Below, piece after piece: positions 24,960-33,847 of a stretch of DNA of 34,593 bases (the stretch's first letter is position 1; the number at the start of each line of letters is the position of its first letter). The DNA is from Nitrososphaerota archaeon (GTDB lineage: Archaea > Thermoproteota > Nitrososphaeria > Nitrososphaerales > Nitrosopumilaceae): positions 1 through 34,593 of the forward strand of contig JAANXC010000081.1 in the NCBI GenBank assembly GCA_018263495.1, read 5' to 3'. The notes beneath the pieces were generated by a model. The model searched no databases and was not told the DNA's origin. It saw only the letters and a program-made list of their open reading frames with translations. The translations under genes were made by a program, and so were the position numbers.

Positions 24960-26009
24960 CTAACTACTACCAAGACGCGAATTCATTTCGCGCACAAATT
25001 TTTTGATTTTATCTTTTGGGATAACAGCTCCACATGCTTTGTCATGCCCACCCCCAGAACCACCTAATTCAGAAGAAACGGCAGATACTAATTTTCCTAG
25101 ATGAGTTTTACATGTTGGTGAACCGCGTACTGACACTGCGTATATTCCCTTATCAACACGTTCTTTGTAGGTGATGGCAACATCTTTTCCTGAAAACCCA
25201 AGGACAAAGTTAGCAGCGCCACTTGCACCTGAATCAAGAACTTCCATATGACCTAGGTTTTTTGAAATTTTCATTGATGCTTTTACTTTTGATATAATTT
25301 CAGCAAGTTTTCCAACTTGAATTTGTGCAAATTCATATGTGTTTGGAATATCATGTGGAAATTTTGATTCTGATAATTCATCAACTAAATAATGAAGATA
25401 ATCAACGTCTTGTTTACGTTGATGTCCTACTATATTGTACGTTAAGACAGTAGCGCTTATCAAGGCAAATTGTCTATCATAGATTTGCAAAAGTTTTGAA
25501 GCTATTGGTCTATCTTCCATATAATCAGTGATTGCACCACATGCTGCAATAAATGCAGAATGATCTGGTAATTTTTTCTTAAATGCATTATAAACAAGGA
25601 CTGATGTACATTCAGATGTATCGTGAATTAGTTTCACTTTAACTTTTTTAAGTTTAGCAATAATTTTTGAATCTAAATGATGATGATCTACATAGGTTAT
25701 AGAAATTTTCTTTTTTCTTAATTCCGTAAGCAGTTCAACAAAGTAATCAGTATTTTGTTTGTTTAATCCAAGATCACATATGAATAATGTTTTTAATTTT
25801 TCATCGTTTCGTAAAGTCTCCAATACATCTGTCATTCCAGGATAATCCACAAGTATTGTATCACCACCAAAAGCTTGTTTAATTAATGCAGCAGAAGAAA
25901 TACCATCTGCATCTTCCATATGTGAAATACAAAGAGTTTTAGTTCTTTTTGATTTTAGAGTTTTTGATGAGGTTTTTCGCACGCTTGATTTTTTAGATTT
26001 AGTTGACAT
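24960..26009 (-). CDS. DHH/DHHA1-family phosphoesterase (RecJ-like)
   Basis: 349 residues. After a basic N-terminal tail of about 25 residues rich in Lys and Ser comes HMEDADGISS (motif I, His30/Asp33/Asp35), then ICDLG with Asp79 and YVDHHHLD with the DHH triad at 108-110. The C-terminal DHHA1 domain has the GGGH loop at 319-322 (GSGGGHDKACGA). Relatives include RecJ exonucleases, archaeal GAN and nano-RNA or cyclic-dinucleotide phosphodiesterases. The presence of both halves and no OB domain leaves DNA, RNA and small nucleotides all open. The leftward cdvC gene follows after 176 bp without a gene. Confidence 0.87.
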   Translation of the reverse strand: MSTKSKKSSVRKTSSKTLKSKRTKTLCISHMEDADGISSAALIKQAFGGDTILVDYPGMTDVLETLRNDEKLKTLFICDLGLNKQNTDYFVELLTELRKKKISITYVDHHHLDSKIIAKLKKVKVKLIHDTSECTSVLVYNAFKKKLPDHSAFIAACGAITDYMEDRPIASKLLQIYDRQFALISATVLTYNIVGHQRKQDVDYLHYLVDELSESKFPHDIPNTYEFAQIQVGKLAEIISKVKASMKISKNLGHMEVLDSGASGAANFVLGFSGKDVAITYKERVDKGIYAVSVRGSPTCKTHLGKLVSAVSSELGGSGGGHDKACGAVIPKDKIKKFVREMNSRLGSS

Positions 26010-26054
26010 ATGATCGAACCGCTAGACCCACATTTAAATTTAGAATTACAAGTG

Positions 26055-26252
26055 TTATTTTGAAAAGAGTTTGTTGGTTGTAATATCTTGCTTTTGTGAG
26101 ATTTGAGCTGGAACATTACATATATCATAAAACCAAACTCCATCAAGCTGTGTACTAATGTCGGTTTGTTGTAATTTGGCTAATTCTTCTGGAGATGCAT
26201 TTAGAATACGCTCATCCATTAATTGTAATAATTTACGCTCTTCTTGAGACAT
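26055..26252 (-). CDS. Small hypothetical protein (65 aa)
   Basis: ATG at 26252; the product begins MSQEERKLLQLMDERILNAS and continues PEELAKLQQTDISTQLDGVW. Amphipathic, acidic-basic helical N-terminus, no membrane segment. It lies 45 bp upstream of the DHH gene on the same strand and diverges from citrate synthase. The helix-rich, well-formed composition supports coding. No family recognised. Confidence 0.62.
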   Translation of the reverse strand: MSQEERKLLQLMDERILNASPEELAKLQQTDISTQLDGVWFYDICNVPAQISQKQDITTNKLFSK

Positions 26253-26370
26253 AGTAATTTGGTTAAAAATAATCTTATAATTACAAAAGTTGTTGGATTA
26301 GACAAAATACTGAATTTTCAAAACGTAATTCAAGTCGAAAATTTAAAAGTGCTATTTTCTCAAAGGTGAT

Positions 26371-27540
26371 ATGGATACAAAAAACATAGGTTTAAGAAAT
26401 ATTGAGGTTGCAGACACAAAAATCTCATACATTGATGGGCAAAAAGGAAAGCTGATTTATCGTGGATATGATATTTTAGATCTTACAAAGAATTCCAATT
26501 TTGAGGAAACATGTTTTCTTCTACTGCATGATGAATTACCAACTAAGAATGAATACAATGATTTCAAAACTGAATTAGTTGATGCGAGAGTTATTCCTAA
26601 ACAAATGCAAATTAACATGGGTAATTGGAGAAAGGATGCCGACCCTATGGATGTTCTGCAAGCATTTGTTGCTGCGTTTGGAGGTTACTATGATGAAGAA
26701 TTTTCAACCAAGGAGGCAAGTTATAGTAGAGCTATAAATCTGATAGCTAAAGTTCCTACAATTGTATCTAGTTGGCATAGAATCCGTAACGGTAAAAAAA
26801 TCATAGACCCTGATTCTGATTTAAGCCACGCTGCCAATTTTTTGTTCATGCTGAATGATGAGAAACCGGATCCTGAACTAGAAAGAATCTTTGATATTTG
26901 TTTGATTTTACATGCAGATCATACTCTGAATGCTTCAACGTTTGCAGCAAGGGAAGTTGCATCCACACGTGCACACATGTATTCTGCTGCTAGCGCAGCA
27001 GTTGGTGCATTAAGTGGTGAATTACATGGAGGAGCAAATTATGAAGTGATGAGAATGCTTCTAGATATAAAAACTGAAGAAAACGTTGAATCTTACATTA
27101 AAGAAAAATTTACAAATAATGAAAGGATTATGGGAATGGGACATGCAGTATACAAAACTGTTGATCCTAGATCTCAAGTACTGAAGGAGCTATCCAAAAG
27201 ACTATCAGAAAAAACTGGTAAGCCATGGTATGATATAACAAGTAAGGTTGAGCGTGTAACTGCTGAGTTGATGAAAAAAGATAAAGGCGTAGAAATTTTT
27301 CCTAACGTGGATCTTTATAGTGCATCAGTTTATTACATGCTAGGTATTCCGATGGATCTTAATACACCGATATTCGCTATATCGAGAGCTGCCGGTTGGG
27401 CTGCACATATTATTGAAGAAAAATTTGCAGAAGCAGCACCAAAAGCTATGTTATACAGACCAAAGGCTAACTATGTTGGAAAATATGCTGGACCACAAGG
27501 TTCCAAATATATTCCAATAGAAAAAAGAACTAAAAAATAA
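26371..27540 (+). CDS. Citrate synthase family protein
   Basis: 389 residues, the short archaeal/Gram-positive type. Typical blocks: GKLIYRGYDILDL near 27-39, HADHTLNASTF with an active-site His, GALSGELHGGANYEV, MGMGHAVYKTVDPRSQVL with the second His, and the catalytic Asp in FPNVDLYSASVYYMLGI. It condenses acetyl-CoA with oxaloacetate; closely related methylcitrate synthases use propionyl-CoA and cannot be excluded by eye. The start ATG follows an AT-rich promoter region. It is transcribed alone. Confidence 0.93.
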   Translation: MDTKNIGLRNIEVADTKISYIDGQKGKLIYRGYDILDLTKNSNFEETCFLLLHDELPTKNEYNDFKTELVDARVIPKQMQINMGNWRKDADPMDVLQAFVAAFGGYYDEEFSTKEASYSRAINLIAKVPTIVSSWHRIRNGKKIIDPDSDLSHAANFLFMLNDEKPDPELERIFDICLILHADHTLNASTFAAREVASTRAHMYSAASAAVGALSGELHGGANYEVMRMLLDIKTEENVESYIKEKFTNNERIMGMGHAVYKTVDPRSQVLKELSKRLSEKTGKPWYDITSKVERVTAELMKKDKGVEIFPNVDLYSASVYYMLGIPMDLNTPIFAISRAAGWAAHIIEEKFAEAAPKAMLYRPKANYVGKYAGPQGSKYIPIEKRTKK

Positions 27541-27548
27541 AGCGTAAG

Positions 27549-27755
27549 TTAATTTCTAGAGTCAAGCCATTCTTTTGCTTTAGAATTAACATCATGTTTG
27601 TACAATACTTGATAAACCATATCATAAAATGACAATCCCTTTTTTTGTGCTTCACCATCAAGCCACTTTAAGCCATCTGATAATTCAGGATCATGTTCCG
27701 AAAATTCTACTAGTTCGTCCACCATTTTTGTGAAAAAGGTTTGAGACTCTGACAT
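27549..27755 (-). CDS. Small acidic hypothetical protein (68 aa)
   Basis: ATG at 27755; soluble, acidic and aromatic, containing FFTKMVDELVEFSEHDPELS and ending KHDVNSKAKEWLDSRN. No Cys or membrane helix. It converges on citrate synthase with eight bases between stops and diverges from the 147-residue gene at 27833. No family recognised; the composition looks like a small helical protein. Confidence 0.62.
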   Translation of the reverse strand: MSESQTFFTKMVDELVEFSEHDPELSDGLKWLDGEAQKKGLSFYDMVYQVLYKHDVNSKAKEWLDSRN

Positions 27756-27832
27756 TATACACTAGTTTAAATGTTGATCATTAAGCGACAAACGAGAAAT
27801 ATATAGACAAAAAACGCCCTTTTGATTGACAT

Positions 27833-28276
27833 ATGGAGCATGAACTATTTTTTGACGGTAATTTGAAAGAGTACTCATGGTCAATAAAAACTGGAAAGGA
27901 AATAATAAACCAAATTAGAGAACATCCTGCAGCGTATCTTTCAGGTGGAAAATTAGATATTAAAAACAAAGGGGAATCAAGATTTGTTGCACTTCATGTG
28001 GGAATTTATTGGGGTCTTGGTGTTTTCATCATAAAAGATTTTGACAAGATACATGTGATGTGTGATTCAAAAGAAATGTATGAAATTTTAATACAGCAGA
28101 ATAAAACACTAAACCAAATAATCGATGACAAAATTCACTTTATTAATCAATTAGTGGATCATAGAAATCTAAAATTGGAATACCATTTGATAGAGCCAAC
28201 AAAAAATATATCTACGGAACATCTTTCTAGTAAGAATAAAACGTCTGCTTCTAGAGACTCTAGTGGTTTTGTTTAA
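27833..28276 (+). CDS. Hypothetical protein (147 aa)
   Basis: ATG at 27833. The product starts MEHELFFDGNLKEYSWSIKT with a mixed alpha/beta pattern through FVALHVGIYWGLGVFIIKDF, then a helical stretch (MYEILIQQNKTLNQIIDDK) and a low-complexity Ser/Thr/Lys tail (SSKNKTSASRDSSG) that is probably disordered. The FFDGNLKEYSWSI opening loosely recalls RNase-H-like folds but the acidic catalytic set is not evident, so no function is claimed. Confidence 0.65.
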   Translation: MEHELFFDGNLKEYSWSIKTGKEIINQIREHPAAYLSGGKLDIKNKGESRFVALHVGIYWGLGVFIIKDFDKIHVMCDSKEMYEILIQQNKTLNQIIDDKIHFINQLVDHRNLKLEYHLIEPTKNISTEHLSSKNKTSASRDSSGFV

Positions 28277-28387
28277 TGATTTAATAAAACGAAGAAAATT
28301 GATTGTGAATCAGCTAAATGTAATTAAGATAAAACTCAATCTTGAAACAAATAAGGATTTTTAAATAAGGATTTTCCAAAATGTATT

Positions 28388-28594
28388 ATGACTGATATCA
28401 ATGACGTTATGCCAAAAATTCCGTCTATGAAATGGGGTGCATTGATGAATCGAGCACCGACAAGCGGTAAAGTTAAGGAATTAAATAGAATTTTTCCACA
28501 TAATGGAAAATGGCATACAGTCTTTGAAGAAAAAGATCATACATACATTGATGACAAGCTTGTTTGGAAAAAAGACAAAAAAGCTTGGACATAA
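28388..28594 (+). CDS. Small basic/aromatic hypothetical protein (68 aa)
   Basis: ATG at 28388 after a TATA-like TTTTTAAATA about 25-35 bases upstream. Contains MPKIPSMKWGALMNRAPTSG and ends HTYIDDKLVWKKDKKAWT. Trp- and Lys-rich, soluble. It converges with the glycerate kinase gene, whose stop lies one base beyond its own. No family recognised; promoter and spacing support it. Confidence 0.65.
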   Translation: MTDINDVMPKIPSMKWGALMNRAPTSGKVKELNRIFPHNGKWHTVFEEKDHTYIDDKLVWKKDKKAWT

Positions 28595-28595
28595 G

Positions 28596-29879
28596 CTAAT
28601 ATTTTATGATCAATCCTATATCCATTAAATTAGTATGAGTTGATCCTGTCTTTATCAACCCACCATACTTTTTAAAAAATGAATAGGAATCATTGTTCTC
28701 CAAGTAGGAAGAAATTTTTTGTAGGTTAGATGAATTATTATCACTTAAAGCTCCAGCACATGTTGTGTTTCCATCAATACCATCCGTTGAAATTGAAGAA
28801 ACTAACACACGATGATCAGAACCATGAATTAATTTTAAGATCTGTAGAACAAGTTCTTGGTTGCGACCTCCTTTCCCATTTCCCTTTACTTGTACTGTCG
28901 GTTCACCACCAAATATTATACATGAATTCTTCTTCTCTGATATCATTCGTACAATTTTTTTTGCTGATACACTGACATCATGCTTGATTGGTGAATAAAC
29001 CTTGGTAGTAAACCCAAGTCGCCTGGATTTTAAAACCATAACGTCCAAACAGTCATGATTAGTTGCTATGATTTTATTCTTGATCGTTAATCTGTTCGGT
29101 TTCATTGTCTTTGTATTCAGACCACGTTTTAGGTGTCTAATTACTTTTTTTGGAAGTTTTTTTCCCAGGGAATATTTAGTTATTATCTTTATTGCGTCAG
29201 AAAATGTTGTATTATCATTATACGTACATCCTGATGAAATGACCGATAAATCGTTACTGACAACATCTGACATTACCAATGCACATCCATCACAATTCAT
29301 GTTTTGAACAAGCTTGCCACCCTTGATCATTGACAGATGTTTTCTAACACAGTTAAATTCATCAATTGTTGCACCACATTGCAATAATAATTTGGTCACG
29401 GATTTTTTTTCACTCAAAGTTATGTTATCTGGAAGAGCCAACAAAGAGGAACCTCCGCCGGACACCAAAAATAGCACAAAATCCCTCTTAGAACAATTGT
29501 TAACTAATTCTCGCACCGCTTTTCCTGCTCTTACACTTTCTTTATCAGGTAATGGATGTCCAGAATAAAAAATCTTGAATTTTTTACTAACTATTGAAGA
29601 TTTAGTGTGTTTTGGAGCTACAATTATTCCCTGTGAAATACTAATTTTCTTTGATACATATTCTGCCATAGAATCTGAGGCCTTTCCATATGCAACCACA
29701 AAAATTTTCCCATAGTTCGATAAAAATATACGATTTTTTTCCAGTCGAATGTGATTTTTACCCACAAATGATTTTAGGAAATTTTTTGGCTCTGCGGCGG
29801 TTAACCCCGCTTCTAATATCTGTAATGCTTTTTTCTTCACTTTTGTATTTGCTAATGAATTAAAATTCCTAATCATCAT
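28596..29879 (-). CDS. Glycerate 2-kinase (GckA/MOFRL family)
   Basis: 427 residues. The N-terminal DUF4147 domain shows VVAYGKASDSMAEY, FYSGHPLPDKESV and LFLVSGGGSSLLALP (the Ser/Gly nucleotide loop); the C-terminal MOFRL domain has IFGGEPTVQVKGNGKGGRNQE and STDGIDGNTTCAGA. The enzyme phosphorylates glycerate to 2-phosphoglycerate, feeding central carbon metabolism. Length is usual for the family. Two ATGs start it (29879 and 29876). It diverges from the Fe-type alcohol dehydrogenase by 79 bp. Confidence 0.92.
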   Translation of the reverse strand: MMIRNFNSLANTKVKKKALQILEAGLTAAEPKNFLKSFVGKNHIRLEKNRIFLSNYGKIFVVAYGKASDSMAEYVSKKISISQGIIVAPKHTKSSIVSKKFKIFYSGHPLPDKESVRAGKAVRELVNNCSKRDFVLFLVSGGGSSLLALPDNITLSEKKSVTKLLLQCGATIDEFNCVRKHLSMIKGGKLVQNMNCDGCALVMSDVVSNDLSVISSGCTYNDNTTFSDAIKIITKYSLGKKLPKKVIRHLKRGLNTKTMKPNRLTIKNKIIATNHDCLDVMVLKSRRLGFTTKVYSPIKHDVSVSAKKIVRMISEKKNSCIIFGGEPTVQVKGNGKGGRNQELVLQILKLIHGSDHRVLVSSISTDGIDGNTTCAGALSDNNSSNLQKISSYLENNDSYSFFKKYGGLIKTGSTHTNLMDIGLIIKY

Positions 29880-29958
29880 TTTATAATTTTATTTTAAATA
29901 AATAAACCAAGTCTTCAATGATTGGAAGGTATAATAATAATCAAAATCTCAATAAATC

Positions 29959-30906
29959 ATGCATACAGTAAGAATACCAAAAATAATTCAATTTGGTGAA
30001 AATGCACTTTCTGAAGCGGAGTATCCAAAAAATGCATTAGTTGTAACAACTGCTCCACCTGAAATATCTGGCAGGTGGTTAGACAAAATGGGCATACAAG
30101 ACTATATGTTGTATGATAAAGTTAAACCAGAACCATCCATTGAAGATGTAAATGTTGTTGTATCTGAATACAAAGGAAAAAACCCATCAGTGCTAATTGG
30201 TCTTGGTGGCGGAAGTTCTATGGATGTTGTAAAATATGCATCAGAAGAATTTGGTCTAGAAAAAATTTTAATCCCTACAACTTTTGGTACCGGAGCTGAG
30301 ATGACAACTTATTGTGTTTTAAAATTTGATGGTAAGAAAAAACTTCTTGGTCCTGAAAAAAGATTCCTTGCAGATCGTGCTATCATTGATTCATATTTTA
30401 TGGATGGCACACCGGAACAAATACTCAAAAACTCTGTATGTGATGCTTGTGCACAAGCAACAGAAGGATATGACAGTAAAATGGGAAATGAACTTACAAG
30501 AACATTATGTAAACAAGCGTTTGACGTATTATATGATGCAATTATGAATGACAAGCCTGAAAATTATCCATATGGTTCCATGCTTTCGGGTATGGGTTTT
30601 GGAAATTGTTCTACAACGCTAGGACATGCATTATCATATGTATTTTCTAATGAGGGTATTGCTCATGGGTACTCTTTATCTTCATGCACTACCATAGCAC
30701 ACAAACACAACAAATCAATTTTCTATGAAAAATTCAAAGAAGTTATTGAAAAAATTGGTTTTGATAAAATGAAGTTAAAGGCTCCTGTCGATGAAGCAGC
30801 TGACATTGTAATGACTGACAAGGGTCATCTTGATCCAAACCCAATTCCAATTTCGAAAGAAGATGTCATCAAATGTCTTAATGACATTAATGATGGCAAT
30901 CTTTGA
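29959..30906 (+). CDS. Iron-type alcohol dehydrogenase family; candidate semialdehyde reductase of the carbon-fixation cycle
   Basis: 315 residues, shorter than usual (about 380) members. Nucleotide-binding GLGGGSSMDVVKY (81-93) and IPTTFGTGAEMT are present. Metal ligands Asp162, His223 (LGHALSYVF) and His236 (IAHGYS) are conserved, but the second His of four-ligand iron members is Gln166 (CDACAQATEGY); three-ligand glycerol and glycerol-1-phosphate dehydrogenases manage without it. Characterised malonate- and succinate-semialdehyde reductases of Nitrosopumilus belong to this superfamily, so a place in the 3-hydroxypropionate/4-hydroxybutyrate cycle is a reasonable inference. It precedes an F420-type oxidoreductase on the same strand. 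Confidence 0.82.
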   Translation: MHTVRIPKIIQFGENALSEAEYPKNALVVTTAPPEISGRWLDKMGIQDYMLYDKVKPEPSIEDVNVVVSEYKGKNPSVLIGLGGGSSMDVVKYASEEFGLEKILIPTTFGTGAEMTTYCVLKFDGKKKLLGPEKRFLADRAIIDSYFMDGTPEQILKNSVCDACAQATEGYDSKMGNELTRTLCKQAFDVLYDAIMNDKPENYPYGSMLSGMGFGNCSTTLGHALSYVFSNEGIAHGYSLSSCTTIAHKHNKSIFYEKFKEVIEKIGFDKMKLKAPVDEAADIVMTDKGHLDPNPIPISKEDVIKCLNDINDGNL

Positions 30907-31003
30907 ATATCATATTTAATTTTCGCATAAAATTAGGTGTGACTTATCTTTGTGAAACTTATTAAGATTGAAATTCAAGAGTTTCTACTAGGTGTAATAT
31001 CAA

Positions 31004-32089
31004 ATGATAAAATTTGGAATTCAAAATGGGCTAAATGTTGCTAGAGCAGGTTATTCTGAAGATCAAATTCTAACTGCATGTATGTTAGCTGACCGTACTG
31101 GCTATGACTCTATTTTCTACATGGACCACACAAATGTTCCACAATGGAAAAATGCAATTGTACTTGACCCATGGGTCATGTTATCATCAATTGCAGCTGT
31201 TACAAATCATGTTGAATTAGGAACTTGCGTTACTGATGCAATTAGAAGACACCCATCAAATATTGCATTAGCAGCAATCACATTGGACAGAGTTTCAAAA
31301 GGGAGAGCAATTTTAGGAATTGGTGCGGGTGAAGCTCAAAACCTAAAAGAATTTTGCATACCATTTGAGAAACCTGTTTCTAAATGGGAAGAACAAATCC
31401 AAGTAATCAAAAAATTGTATGGTTCAACTCCAGATAACACTGTAGATTATGAAGGTAAGTATTACAAATTAGAATCTGCGTGCCTTCAAGCTCCACCGAT
31501 AAGAAAACCGCATCCACCAACATACATGGCGTCCGGTGGAAAGAGAACATTGCAACTAACGGGAAAATATGGTGATGGTTGGTTACCAATTGGATATACA
31601 CCAGAATTATTTGAGGATCATAAAAAGCAAATAGAAACATCAATGAATGAAAACAACAGGACCCAGGAAGAAAAAGATAATTTTCAAATGGCATTAGATA
31701 TTGATGTTTACTTTTCTGACGACGCCGAAGAATCTTGGGCTAAGATGAAGGAGGCTGTAAAAGTTAGTCTGTTTAAGCCTGAAATACTTAGAGTGCATGG
31801 ACTTAAAGAAATTGAAGGATTTGATTTTAGGAAATACTTTACGGAATATTCTATGTCTAACCAAGATTGGATTGTAAAAATGCGTGAGGCTGCGACAAAA
31901 ATTCCAGATGCTATTGCAAGATCATCAACCGGTGTTGGTACACCTGATGATATAATTCCAATATTTGAGAGGTTTCTTAAGGCAGGTGTAAATCATTTTG
32001 TAATCAGGTTCTGGGGTAAAAACTACTTTGGTTCTATTGATAAATTTGCCACTCATGTGATTCCTTATTTTAAGGAACAGAATAAGTAA
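31004..32089 (+). CDS. LLM-class F420-dependent oxidoreductase
   Basis: 361 residues of the luciferase-like TIM-barrel family: KFGIQNGLNVARAGYSEDQI, YDSIFYMDHTNVP, VELGTCVTDAIRRHPSNIAL and GRAILGIGAGEAQN, then the PTYMASGGKRTLQLTGKYGD block. The arrangement matches F420-dependent members such as methylene-tetrahydromethanopterin reductase and glucose-6-phosphate dehydrogenase. Thaumarchaea make F420, so the cofactor is plausible; the substrate is unknown. It is preceded by the Fe-type ADH (97-bp gap) and followed after 32 bp by a flavin-barrel protein. Confidence 0.9.
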   Translation: MIKFGIQNGLNVARAGYSEDQILTACMLADRTGYDSIFYMDHTNVPQWKNAIVLDPWVMLSSIAAVTNHVELGTCVTDAIRRHPSNIALAAITLDRVSKGRAILGIGAGEAQNLKEFCIPFEKPVSKWEEQIQVIKKLYGSTPDNTVDYEGKYYKLESACLQAPPIRKPHPPTYMASGGKRTLQLTGKYGDGWLPIGYTPELFEDHKKQIETSMNENNRTQEEKDNFQMALDIDVYFSDDAEESWAKMKEAVKVSLFKPEILRVHGLKEIEGFDFRKYFTEYSMSNQDWIVKMREAATKIPDAIARSSTGVGTPDDIIPIFERFLKAGVNHFVIRFWGKNYFGSIDKFATHVIPYFKEQNK

Positions 32090-32121
32090 AACATAATTCA
32101 GTTACTTGGATTAAAAATAAC

Positions 32122-32772
32122 ATGGAGGACTTTTTGATACGACGAGACCATCGAAAGTTACAAATAAAATCAAAAGAAAAAATTATTGAATTTCTAAGCT
32201 CTCAGCAAACTGGTAGGGTGGCAAGTATTGATGAGAATGGATTCCCACAAATTATTCCAATGAATTTTGTATTCATTAATGATATAATTTACATGCATTC
32301 TCACATAAGAGGTGAAAAACTTGATAACATTAAGCGTAATCAAAAAGTAGGATTTGAAGTAGATAAAAGTCTAGAATTTCTACCATCGTATTTTTCAGAT
32401 CCTACTGATGCATCTCTTGCCGATACATTGTACATAAGCGTCGTAATAAAAGGAAATGGTAGTATTGTTTCAGATAAGAAAGAAAAAACTATTGCGCTAA
32501 ATGGTCTGATGAAAAAATACCAACCTGAGGGTGGATATGAACCAATCAAACCTGACATGGATGTTCTAAAGGGAGTTGAGGTTATCAAAATTGTCCCAGA
32601 ATCATTAACAGGAAAATACAAAATTGGCCAGAACATGGACATGAAATCACGTGTTGAACTTGCGAAACTGATCTTAGAAAGAAATTCCCCTACTGCAAAA
32701 GAAACGTTGAATATTATGGGATTCAGGATAGTAGATAATGAACTAAAGTTAATCGATGATACCCCATGGTAA
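32122..32772 (+). CDS. Pyridoxamine-5'-phosphate-oxidase-like split-barrel flavoprotein
   Basis: 216 residues. The N-terminal barrel has FLSSQQTGRVASIDENGFPQ, NFVFINDIIYMHSHIRGEKL and NQKVGFEVDK, the usual flavin- or F420-binding pattern of this superfamily, where related NimA-like proteins reduce small aromatics. A C-terminal helical region of about 40 residues (SRVELAKLILERNSPTAKET) is an addition. It follows the LLM gene closely, so cofactor sharing is possible. Substrate unknown. Confidence 0.83.
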   Translation: MEDFLIRRDHRKLQIKSKEKIIEFLSSQQTGRVASIDENGFPQIIPMNFVFINDIIYMHSHIRGEKLDNIKRNQKVGFEVDKSLEFLPSYFSDPTDASLADTLYISVVIKGNGSIVSDKKEKTIALNGLMKKYQPEGGYEPIKPDMDVLKGVEVIKIVPESLTGKYKIGQNMDMKSRVELAKLILERNSPTAKETLNIMGFRIVDNELKLIDDTPW

Positions 32773-32807
32773 TCTATAGCTTTATTTTATGAACAGAATT
32801 AAACAAT

Positions 32808-33431
32808 GTGTTGCTTAAACTCGCAATTTTAATCTCCGGGAGAGGGAGCAACATGAAGTCTATACTTAATGCGGTACAAAAACAAAATATTCCAATTAAA
32901 CCTGCAATAGTTATTTCGAACAAACAGTCGGCAAACGGATTAAAGATTGCAAGGAAACTTGGAGTACAAACTGAAATTGTCGAAAGTAAGGGATTTCAAG
33001 GAACAAGATGGGAATACGACCAAAAAATAATACATGTACTGAGTAAATACGATATTACGCCAAAAAATTCTCTGATTTGTCTTGCGGGGTTCATGAGAAT
33101 ACTAAGCCCAGAATTTATTAAAAAATTTAAAAATCGAATACTAAATATTCATCCTTCCATTTTGCCTGCATTTCCAGGACTAGATGCACAAAGACAAGCG
33201 ATTGAATCAGGTGTAAGTCATTCAGGTTGCACTGTTCATTTTGTGGATGAGGGTGTAGATACTGGACCGATTCTTGTTCAGGAAATGGTAAAAATCAAAA
33301 ATGACGATACTGAGGAAACCTTGTCAAAGAGAATATTAGCAAAAGAACACAAAGCTTACCCTGAAGCTGTAAGACTCATAGCAGAAAAGAAAATCAGTGT
33401 GGTTGGAAGAAAGGTAAAAATTCTTTCCTAG
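32808..33431 (+). CDS. purN: Phosphoribosylglycinamide formyltransferase
   Basis: 207 residues. LAILISGRGSNMKSIL (5-20) forms the phosphate-binding loop, and the catalytic trio is Asn113 and His115 (LNIHPSILPAFPG) with Asp151 (VDEGVDTGP). It adds the formyl group from 10-formyl-tetrahydrofolate in purine synthesis. The frame starts at GTG 32808; the ATG at 32806 is out of frame, and TTG 32811 is an alternative. It ends four bases into the cupin gene's tail on the opposite strand. Confidence 0.94.
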   Translation: MLLKLAILISGRGSNMKSILNAVQKQNIPIKPAIVISNKQSANGLKIARKLGVQTEIVESKGFQGTRWEYDQKIIHVLSKYDITPKNSLICLAGFMRILSPEFIKKFKNRILNIHPSILPAFPGLDAQRQAIESGVSHSGCTVHFVDEGVDTGPILVQEMVKIKNDDTEETLSKRILAKEHKAYPEAVRLIAEKKISVVGRKVKILS

Positions 33432-33805
33432 GAATCAGAACCACCAAAAAAATATAGAACAGAAAGATTTTTTGTGTTACCATAAAAGCGGTGGGGAACA
33501 TCTTTTGCTACAAAATAGATCTCTTCCTTTTTGATACGATGAGACTTGTCATTAATTTGTAAAAATCCATTTCCGTCTAGAATGTAGTAAATTTCATCAG
33601 AATCATGCGGTTCTTGTGTGTCGTTTTCACCAGGTTTTAAAAATATGACACCAACTGCCAAGGATTTCTTATTGATGAAAGTATGAAAATACGAGTTATT
33701 TTTTTTTAATTTATTCAAATATTCAATCGTGTCGAATTTTATTTTCAATAAAAAAATAAACTTTTTGAACCCTTTAAGGATTAACACTAATTCTAAATAT
33801 TGCAA
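33428..33805 (-). CDS. Small cupin-domain protein
   Basis: Up to 125 residues. The single cupin domain has PHDSDEIYYILDGNGFLQIN for motif 1 and VAKDVPHRFYGNTKNLS for motif 2, with His, Asp/Glu and His positions for one metal. No ATG exists in frame; TTG at 33805 is the longest choice and gives an unconserved hydrophobic lead-in (LVLILKGFKKFIFLLK), so a later TTG near LLKIKFD could be the real start. Single-domain cupins include dioxygenases, isomerases and metal-binding sensors; the function is open. Confidence 0.78.
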   Translation of the reverse strand: MQYLELVLILKGFKKFIFLLKIKFDTIEYLNKLKKNNSYFHTFINKKSLAVGVIFLKPGENDTQEPHDSDEIYYILDGNGFLQINDKSHRIKKEEIYFVAKDVPHRFYGNTKNLSVLYFFGGSDS

Positions 33806-33847
33806 AACTCATTGCTTATTTAGGGGATAATTACAATATTTTTTGAA

